From an uncultured delta proteobacterium (GTDB lineage Bacteria > Myxococcota > Myxococcia > Myxococcales > 40CM-4-68-19): a DNA stretch of 64,000 nt. The stretch is from contig CAIWCD010000003.1 of NCBI GenBank assembly GCA_903911145.1, forward strand, positions 98,582-162,581, in the 5' to 3' direction. The first letter of the stretch is position 1. Every line of letters begins with the position of its first letter. A program made the translations under genes and the position numbers. The notes beneath the pieces were generated by a model. The model had not been told where the DNA came from. It was given only the letters and a program-made list of their open reading frames with translations, and did not search any database. Below are positions 17,868 to 28,500 of this stretch, piece after piece.

Positions 17868-20800
17868 ATGTCTCGATTCGCGACGCTTGCTCTCGTTGCT
17901 CTCGTCGGACTCAACACTGGCTGTCGACGCCAGGACAGCGCGATGGACGGCCGGCTCCAGGCGGGCCGCGTGCAGAGCGCCCCCGCTGCACTCTTCGCCA
18001 ACGGCGGATTCGAGACCGGCAACCTGAACAGCTGGACCATCTCCAGCTTCCTCAACACCTCGGGCCTGAACTGCGCTGACGCCGGCGACTGCGCGAACTT
18101 CCCCCCCTCCAGCGAAGCCGAGCTCCGACTCGCTGACGGCGGCGCGCTCACCACCCTCGCCATTGAAGGCAACGGCGGCGCGACCAGCTCAACCGACCCG
18201 GCCATCTTCGACGGCGGTGGCTCGCTGCGCTACCCGCGCTTCGACAGCTGGGCCGCGCTCGTCAACGACAAGAGCAGCACCAGCACGCAATGGGGCACGC
18301 CCCACGGCCAGAACGTCAACCTGCTCTCGCAGCAGTTCGCGGCGACGGCCGCGGACATCGACCCGGCCGACGGACTGATCCACGTCCGATTCGTCATCGC
18401 CCCCGTCCTCGAGAACGGCAACCACAGCCCCGACACGCAGCCCTACTACTTCGTGCAGATCAACAACGTCACGCAGGGAACGACGCTGCGTACGCAGTAC
18501 GCCTATGCCAACCAGGTCGGCTATCCCTGGAAGAAGGAGATCGGAACCCAGAGCCTGACCGGCAGCGAAGTTGATTACACGGACTGGATGCTCTTCGACG
18601 TCGCTCCTGGCGCGGCCGCGCTCGGCGTGGGCGACATCGTCAAGGTCGACATCATTGCAGCAGGCTGCCAGCCCGGTGGGCACGCCGGTGAAGTCCTCGT
18701 CGACGGATTCGGCTCCTTCATCCCCGGCCTGACTGTCGCCGCGAACGCCCCGTCGCAGGTGAACGTCAGCTCGCCCATCACGTATACGTACACGGTCCGC
18801 AACGGCTCCACGTCGACCGCCACCAACACGATCGTGACGCAGCCGATCCCGGCGGGCACCGCCTTCGCGTCCTACACGGTCCCCGCCGGCGCATCGTGCA
18901 CCGCGCCCGCACCCGGCACCACCAGCGGCAGCATCGTCTGCGACCTCGGCACCGTGAATCCCGCGGCAACGACAAGCTTCACGATCACCGTCACGGCACC
19001 CGCGACCACCGGCGACGTGCCGAACGGCTTCTATTCGGTGCAGGCCGATCAGGTCGCACCGCTCATCGGCAGCAGGGTCGACACCAACGTTTCCGGCAGC
19101 GGAACCTACGCCGATCTTTCGCTCTCGATCGATGATGGCGTTGCGGCTGTCGGCTTCGGCACGACCACGATCTACACCGTCGCAATCCACAACGCGGGCC
19201 CCGCGACGTCTCCCAGTGCAACCATCGATCTGCCCCTTCCTACTGGCGCCGCCAGCGCGAGCTGGAGCTGCGCCAGCACGCTCGGCGAAGCGTCGATCAC
19301 CGGCGCGGCCAGCGGCGTCGGCGCGCTCGCCTCGACGTTCAACCTCCCCGCGAACAGCACGATCCAGTGCAGCTACACGGCCGTCGTGAGCGCCGGCTCG
19401 GGCGTCGGCTCACTCACGTTCGGAGGTACCGTCTCCGACTCTGAGATCATCGACCCGCAGCCGGCCAACAACTCGGCCGCCGACCAGGATCAGGTCGGCA
19501 CTCTCATCACCCTCACTGTCGAGAGCGACTTCCAGGGAACCGGAGTCGGCACGATCGTCAGCGCCCCGTTCGCGATCAACTGCGGCGTCAAGTGCAGCGC
19601 CCAGTTCGTCGCTGGCGTCCCGATCAGTCTGACGGCCACGGCGACCAGCGGCTCACAGTTCACCGCATGGGGCGGCGTCTACTGCAACCGCTCCACGAAC
19701 ACCCAGTGCTTCTTCACGCCCACGTCGAACACGCAGCTCGCAGCCCGCTTCGACATGCTCGCCTTCCCCATCAACGCCTCCGTCACTTCTGGCCAGGGAA
19801 CCATCAGCTGCCCGGCCACCGCGCAGGCTGGCACCAGCCCCGTCTGCACCGTGACGCCCGCCGCGGGCTACTCGGTCGAAGCGCTCATCGACAATAGCAC
19901 TGACTCAACCAGCTCGTTGTCCAACCGCAGCTACACGGTCGGCCAGATCGAGCAGGCCCACACCATCACGGTCGCGTTCGTGAAGCTCAACGGCCAGACC
20001 TGCTCCACGGCGAGCGACTGCGGTAGCGGCTTCTGCGTCGACGGTCTCTGCTGCAACAGCGCGTGCGGCGGGCAGTGCCAGGCGTGCGACGTTGCAGGCA
20101 CGTTGGGAACCTGCACCACCGTCACCTCGGGCGCACCGCACGGCGAGCGCACCGCCTGCGTCGGAGATAGCTCTGCGTGCAATGGCGTCTGCGATGGTGC
20201 AAGCCCGAACGCCTGCGACTTCCCAGGCGCAGCGACGCAGTGCCGAGGGCCTTCATGCACCGGCGCAGTCGCGACCCTTGCCGCGAGCTGCAACCAGAGC
20301 GGCTCGTGCCCGCAGATGGTCACTGTCTCTTGCGGCCGCTACGGCTGCGGAGCCACCGACTGCAACACCAGCTGCGGCTCTGACGGAGACTGCTCGAGCG
20401 GCAACTTCTGCAACTCGCACGGCCAATGCGTCCAGCAGCACGTCCCCGGAGACACCTGCTCGGCGGCCGATCAGTGCAACACCGGCAACTGCGTCTACGG
20501 AGTCTGCTGCTCTGTCTCCAGCTGCGGCTCCTACACCTGCACCGGCGAGGGTGGCACTTGCCAGACCAGCTGCAGCAACGACAACAACTGCGGCAGCGAC
20601 GCCTACTGCAACAACGGCGGACAGTGCGTGCCGAAGAAGGCCCAGGCGATCGCCTGCACGGCGGACGACCAGTGCTCGAGCGCGGCCTGCGTCGACGGCT
20701 ACTGCTGCAACCGTGGCTGCCACGGCCAGTGCGAGGCCTGCGACGTCGCCGGCAGCATCGGCACCTGCACTGAGCTGAGTGCGGGACAGCCCCACGGCAC

Positions 20801-23800
20801 GCGTGAAGTCTGCACCAGCGATGGTTCGGCTTGTGGCGGAACGTGTGACGGAAAGAGCTCGACGGCCTGCGACTACCCCACGGCCACGACGGCGTGCCGC
20901 GCGATCTCGTGCACCAACGGCGTTGCAATCGCGCCCGCCAGCTGCACCGGCACCGGCGCCTGCCCCGCTGTCGTCTCGACCTCCTGCGGGAACTTCACGT
21001 GCAACACGGCAGGGACTGCTTGCAACACCGACTGCAGAACCGACCACGACTGCTCCTCCGATGCGTTCTGCAGCAGCGGAACCTGCATCCCGAAGGGCTC
21101 GAGCGGAAACGCAACGACCTGCACCGCAAACGATCAGTGCGCGGACAACCACTGCGTCGACGGCTACTGCTGCAACACCGCGTGCGAAGGCCAGTGCGAG
21201 GCGTGCAACGTGGCCGGCAACAAGGGCACCTGCTCGCCCGATCACGCTGGCGACGCTCCTCACGGGACGCGTGCAGCCTGCGCCGACGACGGCTCGGGAT
21301 GCGGCGGCTCCTGCGATGGAACGCGCCGTCTGACCTGCGGTTACCCGGACGGCCTGACCTCCTGCCGCGCGGGCTCCTGCGCGGCCGGTGTTGCGACCCT
21401 CGCCGCTGGTTGCAACGGCGCTGGCGCGTGCCCGGCAGAGAAGAGCGAGAGCTGCTCGCCCTACGCGTGCGGCGCGACGGAGTGCGCCGGAAACTGCATC
21501 GCCGACTCCGACTGCCCGACGGACGACTTCTGCGCGGGCGGCGTCTGCGCGCCAAAGCTTGCTCCCGGCTCGGTCTGCGCCGCGTCCGATCAATGCGCGA
21601 CCGGCTTCTGCACCGACGGCGTCTGCTGCGACTCGGCGTGCGATGGTCAGTGCGAGGCGTGCAACGTCTCGGCGAAGGTGGGAACCTGCTCGCCCGTTAC
21701 GGGAAGCCCGGTCGGTCCGCGCAGCGCCTGCTCGACCGACGGCACGAGCTGTGGTGGCGTCTGCGACGGAACGCACAGCAACATCTGTCACTACCCCACT
21801 GCCGAGACGAACTGCCGTGCGGCCTCGTGCACCGGCGACACTGCGGTGATGGCGGGCGTCTGCAACGGATCTGGCGCTTGCCCCCCCGAGCAGGACGTTG
21901 GCTGCGGCGCGAATGGCTGCGGCGAGACGACGTGCAAGAACGGCTGCTCCGTCGACCTCGACTGCTCGGCGGGTAGCTACTGCGCCGCCGGAATCTGCAC
22001 GCCGCAGAAGGGCCCGGGAGCAACTTGCGGCGGCACGGATCAGTGCGCGAGCGGCAACTGCGTCGACGGCGTTTGCTGCGACTCGGCCTGCACGGGCCAG
22101 TGCCAGGCGTGCGACGTGACCGGGCGCGTGGGCACCTGTTCCCCGGTTCCCGCGGGAGGTTCACCGCACAGCGCTCGCCAGGCCTGCACGAACGACGGCA
22201 GCGGTTGCGGCGGCGTCTGCGACGGCGTCGACATCGCAATCTGCGCGTATCCCTCGGCAGAGACGACCTGCCGCGCGGGAAGCTGCACGGGAGGCGTCTC
22301 CATTCTCACCGCCTCCTGCGATGCGAACGGACACTGCCCCGCAGAGCAGACTCAAGGCTGCGGCAGCTACGCGTGCGGCGCGACTTCCTGCAACGGCGAT
22401 TGCCGCTCTGACGCGGACTGCGCAAACGGGAGCTACTGCGCCGCCGGCATCTGCACGCCTCGCCTGAACAACGGCGGGACCTGCAGCACGAACGACCAGT
22501 GCGCGAACGGCGAGTGCGTCGATGGCGTCTGCTGCAACAGCGCTTGCGACGGCCAGTGCGAAGCCTGCGATGTGACCGGCCACGTCGGCACCTGCAGCCC
22601 CGTCACCGGCGCGCCCCATGCGGCCCGCACGGCCTGCGACTCCGATGGCACAAGCTGCGGGGGCCAGTGCAACGGGACACTCGCGACGGCCTGCACGTAT
22701 CCCGACAGCTCGACGCAATGCCGGGCCGATTCATGCACTGCAGGCGTCGCCACCAACGAGGCGTTCTGCGCGGGTACGGGTGCTTGCCCGACCGTTGGCC
22801 AGACGTCCTGCGCGGCCTACGCCTGCTCGGGAGCCACCTGCGGCACGACCTGCACGGGTGATGCGCAGTGCGCGAAGGGCGCGTCGTGCATCGTCGGGGC
22901 CTGCGTCGTCAACGGAACGCCTGGCACGTTCAAGCTCGCGGGCGCTGGCGGGTGTGCGTCGGGTGGAGCGGGAAGCCTGCTGCCTCTCTGGGCGCTGGCG
23001 CTCTTCGCGGCCTGGCAGCTGCTGCGGCGTCGCGTGCGGATGGGCGCGGCTGCCATCGCTGTGGCGGTTGTCCTCCCTGGAGCGGCCCTCGCGCAGACGA
23101 CTCCGACGGACGTGCAGCTCTCGGTGGATCGATTCCAGCCCGGAGCAGGAGCCTATGACCTGCTCCAGGTTGGCTCGGCCCAGACGCCTGAGAACTTCGC
23201 GCTCCACCTCTCGGCGTTCGTCGACTACGCGAACCAGCCGCTCCGTCTGCTCCCCGCGAGCGACGCAAATCAGCCGATCATCCTGCTGCGCTACCAGTCG
23301 ATGGCCTACATCGGTGCAAGCATCGGCCTCTTCGATCGCTTCGAGATCGGCCTGGTGATCCCGATGCTGATCGCTGAGGGAGCGAGCAACACGCAGGTGC
23401 TCGGCACGTCGCTCGCGCCCGCGGGCTCGGGCATTGGCGATATCCGCTTCGTCCCCAAGGCGCGGCTCTACGAAGACAAGCACATCCTCTTCGCCATCGC
23501 GCTGCCCTTCACGCTTCCGACCGGCGCTGGTCACGCTTATCTGAGCCACGGGACGGCCACGTTCAGCCCCGAACTGCGCCTCGAGACTGCGAAGGAGTGG
23601 CTTCCAGTTCGCCTGATGGTGAACGCAGGCGTTGCGCTTCGCGAATCCCGCACGCTCGTCGACCTCGACCTCGGCAACGCCTTCACCTGGGGTGTCGCGG
23701 GCGAGTATCCGTTCCAGATCTCGACGGAAAAGCTCTCCGTGATCGGTACGGTTGGAGGCGAGGTTGGATTTCAGGCAGCGCACGATGTGGAGCGCCCGAC

Positions 23801-24812
23801 CGAGGCAGACTTGGCGCTTCGCTGGTTCCTCCCTGCCGGCGTGAACGTGACGGCGGGAGCCGGTCCGGGCATCACCAACGGATACGGAACGCCGCGCTTC
23901 CGTCTCTTCGCCGGGGTTTCCTACAGCCCTGAGCGCGGGTCAGTGCCGGCTCCCGCGCCGGCCCCTCTTTCGTGCCTCGCTGCCGACGACGTTTCGCTGC
24001 ACACACCCGCTGGAGAAGCGGTTGGGGTTCCGGTTCGTGCGAGCGGCGATAATGGCGCTGCGATCAGTGTCGCGCGCGTTGAAGAGCCACGGCACGGAGC
24101 AGTCCAGACCGACAAGAACGGCGCAATCAGCTACAAGCCTGCCAACGGCTACTCGGGACCCGACGACTTCGTTCTCGTCCTCACCGATAAGGGAGCGCGG
24201 ACCGCGCGCGAGCACGTCCACGTCGAGGTGATGCCGCCGCCGCCTCCTCCTCCGCCGGCTCCTGCTCCGGTCGTCGAGGCACCACCGCCGCCTCCTCCTC
24301 CGGCCCCGGCCCCGGCCCCCGTCGCGGCCCCGGCTCCTGAGCGGGTCGTCCGCAGCGGCCATATCGCGCTGCTCGCGCAGGTTCAGTTCGAGACCGACAA
24401 GGCCGAGATCGTCAACTCCTCGCTCGCCATCCTCGACCAGGTTGCCAAGGTCCTGCGCGAGAATCCCGAGTTCAAGAAGGTCCGCGTCGACGGTCACACG
24501 GACAACCGCGGCGGAGTGGCTCACAACAGCGATCTTTCGCTGCGGCGCGCGGAGGCCGTGAGGACCTACCTCGTCAAGGTCGGAATCGATCTCGCCCGCC
24601 TCGACGTCAAGGGATTCGGACAGTCGCAGCCGCTCGCGACGAACGCGAACGAGGCCGGGCGGAGCCGCAATCGACGCGTTGAGTTCGTCGTGACGGACGG
24701 GCCCAAGCCCGGATCCCCCATGGATACACCCGCTACGCCGGCATCCACCACGGCCGCACCGGCGCCCGCGGCGACCCAGCTCGGTCTTCCTGAGTTGCCG
24801 TCCACGAAGTAA
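17868..24812 (+). CDS. Giant Cys-rich repeat protein fused in frame to OmpA-type outer-membrane protein
   Basis: A 2314-residue open frame with no stop. Order: an exported N-terminus (possible lipobox near Cys19); a lectin/PEP-like beta domain (about 40-285); two DUF11-like beta-sandwich domains (about 290-550); a beta-rich linker with GLY-type repeats; seven Cys-rich modules (710-1695); then GAGGCASGGAGSLLPLWALA and LLRRRVR, a MYXO-CTERM-like tail. At Met1725 (23040) a second signal peptide (ending PGAALAQ) starts a beta-barrel of about 290 residues, a cadherin-like domain, Pro-rich linkers and an OmpA peptidoglycan-binding domain (VDGHTDNRGG). No Shine-Dalgarno precedes 23040. It is either one precursor processed in the middle or two genes joined by stop loss. 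Confidence 0.85.
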   Translation: MSRFATLALVALVGLNTGCRRQDSAMDGRLQAGRVQSAPAALFANGGFETGNLNSWTISSFLNTSGLNCADAGDCANFPPSSEAELRLADGGALTTLAIEGNGGATSSTDPAIFDGGGSLRYPRFDSWAALVNDKSSTSTQWGTPHGQNVNLLSQQFAATAADIDPADGLIHVRFVIAPVLENGNHSPDTQPYYFVQINNVTQGTTLRTQYAYANQVGYPWKKEIGTQSLTGSEVDYTDWMLFDVAPGAAALGVGDIVKVDIIAAGCQPGGHAGEVLVDGFGSFIPGLTVAANAPSQVNVSSPITYTYTVRNGSTSTATNTIVTQPIPAGTAFASYTVPAGASCTAPAPGTTSGSIVCDLGTVNPAATTSFTITVTAPATTGDVPNGFYSVQADQVAPLIGSRVDTNVSGSGTYADLSLSIDDGVAAVGFGTTTIYTVAIHNAGPATSPSATIDLPLPTGAASASWSCASTLGEASITGAASGVGALASTFNLPANSTIQCSYTAVVSAGSGVGSLTFGGTVSDSEIIDPQPANNSAADQDQVGTLITLTVESDFQGTGVGTIVSAPFAINCGVKCSAQFVAGVPISLTATATSGSQFTAWGGVYCNRSTNTQCFFTPTSNTQLAARFDMLAFPINASVTSGQGTISCPATAQAGTSPVCTVTPAAGYSVEALIDNSTDSTSSLSNRSYTVGQIEQAHTITVAFVKLNGQTCSTASDCGSGFCVDGLCCNSACGGQCQACDVAGTLGTCTTVTSGAPHGERTACVGDSSACNGVCDGASPNACDFPGAATQCRGPSCTGAVATLAASCNQSGSCPQMVTVSCGRYGCGATDCNTSCGSDGDCSSGNFCNSHGQCVQQHVPGDTCSAADQCNTGNCVYGVCCSVSSCGSYTCTGEGGTCQTSCSNDNNCGSDAYCNNGGQCVPKKAQAIACTADDQCSSAACVDGYCCNRGCHGQCEACDVAGSIGTCTELSAGQPHGTREVCTSDGSACGGTCDGKSSTACDYPTATTACRAISCTNGVAIAPASCTGTGACPAVVSTSCGNFTCNTAGTACNTDCRTDHDCSSDAFCSSGTCIPKGSSGNATTCTANDQCADNHCVDGYCCNTACEGQCEACNVAGNKGTCSPDHAGDAPHGTRAACADDGSGCGGSCDGTRRLTCGYPDGLTSCRAGSCAAGVATLAAGCNGAGACPAEKSESCSPYACGATECAGNCIADSDCPTDDFCAGGVCAPKLAPGSVCAASDQCATGFCTDGVCCDSACDGQCEACNVSAKVGTCSPVTGSPVGPRSACSTDGTSCGGVCDGTHSNICHYPTAETNCRAASCTGDTAVMAGVCNGSGACPPEQDVGCGANGCGETTCKNGCSVDLDCSAGSYCAAGICTPQKGPGATCGGTDQCASGNCVDGVCCDSACTGQCQACDVTGRVGTCSPVPAGGSPHSARQACTNDGSGCGGVCDGVDIAICAYPSAETTCRAGSCTGGVSILTASCDANGHCPAEQTQGCGSYACGATSCNGDCRSDADCANGSYCAAGICTPRLNNGGTCSTNDQCANGECVDGVCCNSACDGQCEACDVTGHVGTCSPVTGAPHAARTACDSDGTSCGGQCNGTLATACTYPDSSTQCRADSCTAGVATNEAFCAGTGACPTVGQTSCAAYACSGATCGTTCTGDAQCAKGASCIVGACVVNGTPGTFKLAGAGGCASGGAGSLLPLWALALFAAWQLLRRRVRMGAAAIAVAVVLPGAALAQTTPTDVQLSVDRFQPGAGAYDLLQVGSAQTPENFALHLSAFVDYANQPLRLLPASDANQPIILLRYQSMAYIGASIGLFDRFEIGLVIPMLIAEGASNTQVLGTSLAPAGSGIGDIRFVPKARLYEDKHILFAIALPFTLPTGAGHAYLSHGTATFSPELRLETAKEWLPVRLMVNAGVALRESRTLVDLDLGNAFTWGVAGEYPFQISTEKLSVIGTVGGEVGFQAAHDVERPTEADLALRWFLPAGVNVTAGAGPGITNGYGTPRFRLFAGVSYSPERGSVPAPAPAPLSCLAADDVSLHTPAGEAVGVPVRASGDNGAAISVARVEEPRHGAVQTDKNGAISYKPANGYSGPDDFVLVLTDKGARTAREHVHVEVMPPPPPPPPAPAPVVEAPPPPPPPAPAPAPVAAPAPERVVRSGHIALLAQVQFETDKAEIVNSSLAILDQVAKVLRENPEFKKVRVDGHTDNRGGVAHNSDLSLRRAEAVRTYLVKVGIDLARLDVKGFGQSQPLATNANEAGRSRNRRVEFVVTDGPKPGSPMDTPATPASTTAAPAPAATQLGLPELPSTK
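19995..22925 (+). repeat. Seven tandem Cys-rich coding repeats (about 450 bp each)
   Basis: Units begin near 19995, 20451, 20648, 21112, 21568, 22018 and 22474. Each full unit encodes about 150 residues opening with CxxxDQCxxGxCVDGxCC, then GQCEACDVxGxxGTC, and later a CxGxCDG motif and a CRAxSC motif. Unit 2 is a short copy of only about 196 bp that lacks the middle. The spacing of the full units is very even (450-465 bp). Confidence 0.9.
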
Positions 24813-24815
24813 TCG

Positions 24816-24852
24816 AAAGGCGCGCGGCGCTGCGTTGCTGCCGCGCGCCTTT
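24816..24852 (+). terminator. Strong intrinsic terminator
   Basis: A perfect 13-bp inverted repeat AAAGGCGCGCGGC / GCCGCGCGCCTTT with an 11-base loop, three bases after the TAA of the giant gene. The right arm ends in TTT. Confidence 0.85.
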
Positions 24853-25426
24853 CAGTGTCCTGTTGAAGTGCCGACGTGGCTCTCGCTGCTGGTTTCTCGC
24901 GCGAGGGGTCGAGGCAGGTACCGGTGACGGCATACCTCACCGGCTTCATCATGATCGCCCCGGACCCGCCAGCGTGGCCCCACAGAATCAATGGGGATGG
25001 CCGACGAGTACGTTTGGTACTTCGTGGTTGCTAGACTTGGCTGCAGTGCGAGTTGAGCCATCGCAAGCTCACGCACTCGGGAGCGACTTGGGGGCTGAGC
25101 CGACCAGCTCCGTGGCGGCGGGGCTACGTGCGCGGTCATCTCAGGAAACCCCAAGGGAGGTGGCTGCGAAGCGAGACCGCGTTCGTGTTCATCAGACGCT
25201 CGCCTGAAGCCGTTCGGCTGCGCTGAAAGCCGTTGCGATCACGCTTTGAACAGCATCGCTCCTGCGGAACGCGCATTCCCGCTGGTCACTCCCGGGAGGC
25301 GCGGCGCCCATGCCCGGTCAGCTGGAATCGCCGAGGCCCAACGGAACGTGCCGTCTCCAAAGCTGGCGCTCCGATCGCCCTGACGTGCCAAAGTCAAACC
25401 GGTGCGCATTCGACCCCGCAAAAGTT
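24853..25426. other. Gene-free stretch between convergent giant genes
   Basis: About 570 bases between the two convergent terminators. Several short open frames exist on both strands, but none has a ribosome-binding site, family similarity or the codon bias of its neighbours. I see no RNA gene or mobile-element end here. It may be decayed sequence. Confidence 0.5.
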
Positions 25427-25468
25427 CATCGCCTCGACGCCTGCCCTAAAGGGAGGCGTGAGGCGATG
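25427..25468 (-). terminator. Intrinsic terminator of the FN3/BNR gene
   Basis: On the minus strand, CATCGCCTC(G)ACGCCT pairs with AGGCGTGAGGCGATG with a one-base bulge, extended by CCC/GGG around a TAAA loop (about 18 bp). It lies 37 bases after the stop of the 25506 gene and is followed by CTTTT on that strand. Confidence 0.75.
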
Positions 25469-25505
25469 ACAGGACAGCACGAATGCTCAACCGCAGAAGC
25501 CTGGG

Positions 25506-28500
25506 CTAAAGACCGCCGCTCATCGTCGCGAACACTCCGTGGTCGTCGCTGGCGATGAAGATGTTGCCAGACGTCACCGGGTCGACCGCAATCGCACGCA
25601 GCTGCCTCGTCCCGAGGCCCGCGGAGATGTCACTCCAGGTCGAGCCACTATCCGTGCTCTTGAAGAGACCGCCGCTGCTGCCATTGCTTGAGTTGCCGAG
25701 CGCAATGAGGATGTTCGAGTGGAGCGGGTCGATGGCGATCGACGTCAGGTTCTGGACCGCCGTCGAGCCAAAGCCGAGGTCGTTCCAGCTGATCCCGCCG
25801 TCGACGGACTTGAGCACCTGGCTACCCGCAGGCTGGCCACCGACCACAACGTAGACCGTCGTCGGCACTGCAGCGTCCACAGTGATCGACCGGACATGAC
25901 CGATGTTCTGTGCAGGTGCCGTCCAGCTGGTGCCACTGTCAGACGAGTACCAGAAGCCAGAATCACCGCCAGCGTAGAGCCGCGACGTCGCGCTCGGCGC
26001 AACGGCAAGCGCCCGCAGCCCCTGGGCGTTCACTCCGGCCGAGATCAGACTCCAGGTAGGCTTGGCATCGGTGAGATTCGTGCTCTGGTAGATCCCGGTG
26101 TCATAGACCAGCGCGTAGCCCGTCGATGAGGAAGCGAGCGAAATCGCGCTGGGAACGAAGTTCGCGTTCGTCGACTTCCAGGTGGCGCCGCCGTCCTTCG
26201 AGCGCAGAACGCCCTGCGCGCCAATGTAGACCGTGTTCGCGTCCGAGGGATCCACGGCAATCGCCGTCGTGATCGCTGGATACGCGATTCCACTGCCCAT
26301 CGCCGACGTCCAGGTTGCGCCGCGGTCTGCCGACTTCACGACGCTGTACCCTGCAAGCCCGTAGAGAATTGTAGGACGCGACTTGGCGATTGCAATGGCC
26401 GGTGCACTCGCCGCAGTAATCCCCGAATTCGCAACTGACCAGTGGCTCCCAGCATCCGTCGAGAGGAAGAGTCCGGCGCCGCCGATGGTGCCAGCGAGGA
26501 CCTTCCCGTGTGCGATGGAAAGGGCATCAACGCCAACGAGCATCGAAGCCGAGCCGCCGGCGAGGGAGAAACTACCCGCACCATCGCCAATCTGCAGGCC
26601 GCCGCTCGTGCCCGCAATCAGGGCCTGTCCCGACCAGGCGAGGCTCCGGACCTGCGCGATGGCGCCCACCGCGTTCCAGCTCTGCCCGCCGTCAGTCGAC
26701 AGGAACACGCCGTTCGTCGTCCCGACCCAGATCCGATTGGCGTTGTTCGGGTCGATGATGATTCCACCCTGGCAAGCCGCCGAGGCTGGACCGATCGACG
26801 CCCAGGTAGCACCGCTGTCCTGGCTCATCTGGACACCGGCACCATCCGTCGCTGCATAGACCGTAGCCGGGTTCGCCGGGCTGATCGCAAGCGCAAGCAC
26901 GGGCGCTGCAGGAGCGAGAGCGGTCGCCGACCAATTTGCCCCGTTGTTCGTGGAGACATAGACGGCGGAATAACTGGCCGCGTAGATCGTGCCACTATTG
27001 CCCGGGTCAGCAGCGAGCGCCGAGTAGGTGTCAGTCGCGACGAGGCCTCTGTTCACGGCCGTCCACGAAGTTGCACCAGACGCCAGAGCGTAGATGCCTG
27101 CCCCACGGGTGCCCGCGAAGACGCTCCCCGAGGAGAACGCCAGCGCATGAACTTCGTTCGAGCCCAGACCCGTTGACTTGGCGTTCCAGGTCGAGCCTGT
27201 ATCAGTCGACTGGTAGACGCCCGCGCCACCTTGAACGGCCGCCCACGCGATCCGAACATTGCTGGGATCGAACGCCACCGCAGCGACCGAGCCTCCGAAC
27301 ACACCCGAGCCAGCTGCGTAGGCAGAGGTCTGCGTCGACACGCCCACTGTCGGCGACGGCGGGCTCGCGCCGGCGGGGCTCAGCGTGACGATCTGATAGT
27401 AGTAGGAGGCGCCATACGGAAGGTTGGCGTCGGAGTACGTCGTCCCGCCGGTCTCGCCGATTTCGACGAAAGGCCCGTTCGGCGAGGTGCTCCGCTCGAT
27501 GCCATAGTTCGTTGCGCCGGGAACGGCGGCCCAGGTCAGCACAACCGTGTCGCGATTATCGACTTCAAATCCGACGTTGCCTGGGGCAGGAAAGACCGTG
27601 GTCGCCGTTGCAACGTTCGAGTAATCGCTTTCCGCGACGCCTGTGACCGCCCGAATCTCGTAGTAGTAGGTGGTCGCCGGCGCGGGAGGGAAGGCGCTGT
27701 CCCCGCAGTTGCAGTAGGTCATGCTGGTCGTCGCACCGATCACGACAAAGCCGCTCGCAGGCGACGTCGAACGCAGAATCTCGTAGCCGGCGGCTGCCGC
27801 GTTGCCAGTCCACGTCAACGTGATGTCAAAGAGACTGTTGGTTGCAGCCAGCCCGCTCGGTGCATCAAGTGTCGTGATCGCCACCGCGATGTTCGAATCC
27901 GCGCTCTCAAGGTCCAACGTCACAGCGTGGACCACGTAGCTGTATTCCGACCCCTCATTGACGCTCGCCGAGTCGACGTAAGACGCTGAGGATACCGTGG
28001 CGAGCGGTGCAAACGCACCATTGCCCGTGCCATCGCGGCGGTAGATCGCGTACTGCGTTGCGTTGGCAACGGCGCTCCAGGAGAGGCCCACAGTGGTCGC
28101 GCCAGGGTTCGCAGCCAGGTTCTGGGGCGCGGGCAGGTTCGTGATCGCTGACTGCTCCGTGGTCGCTGCGCTGGTCACCTGGTCGGTCGCGGCCTCGACT
28201 GCATAGAAGTAACGCTTGCCGTTCGGAAGCGTGCTGTCGGTCCAACCCGTACTCGTCGAGTCCGCAAGCTGAGTGGGCGCCGAGTTCGCATCACCCGCGC
28301 GAAGGACATGATACTTCGTCGCGCCCGGAACGCCATTCCAGCTGATCACCATCTGATTCGCGCCGCCCGTCACCACCAGGTTGCCAGGGGCAGCGATGGT
28401 CACCGGAACTGTTGCGGTGACAGTCTCGGCCGCCGACGCCTGGTTGGTTCCCGTGCAGCTCAAGAATACGGTCGGCCCGTTCCCCGCGATGAAGCGGACG

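Noticed and set aside
20253..21791. Long antisense frame (512 codons) opposite the Cys-rich repeats
   Set aside because: It is a by-product of GC-rich repeated codons; no ribosome-binding site, and Ala/Arg-rich composition without domains.
24863..25207. An open frame of 114 codons in the gap between giant genes
   Set aside because: No ribosome-binding site, no similarity, codon use unlike neighbours, and competing frames on both strands.
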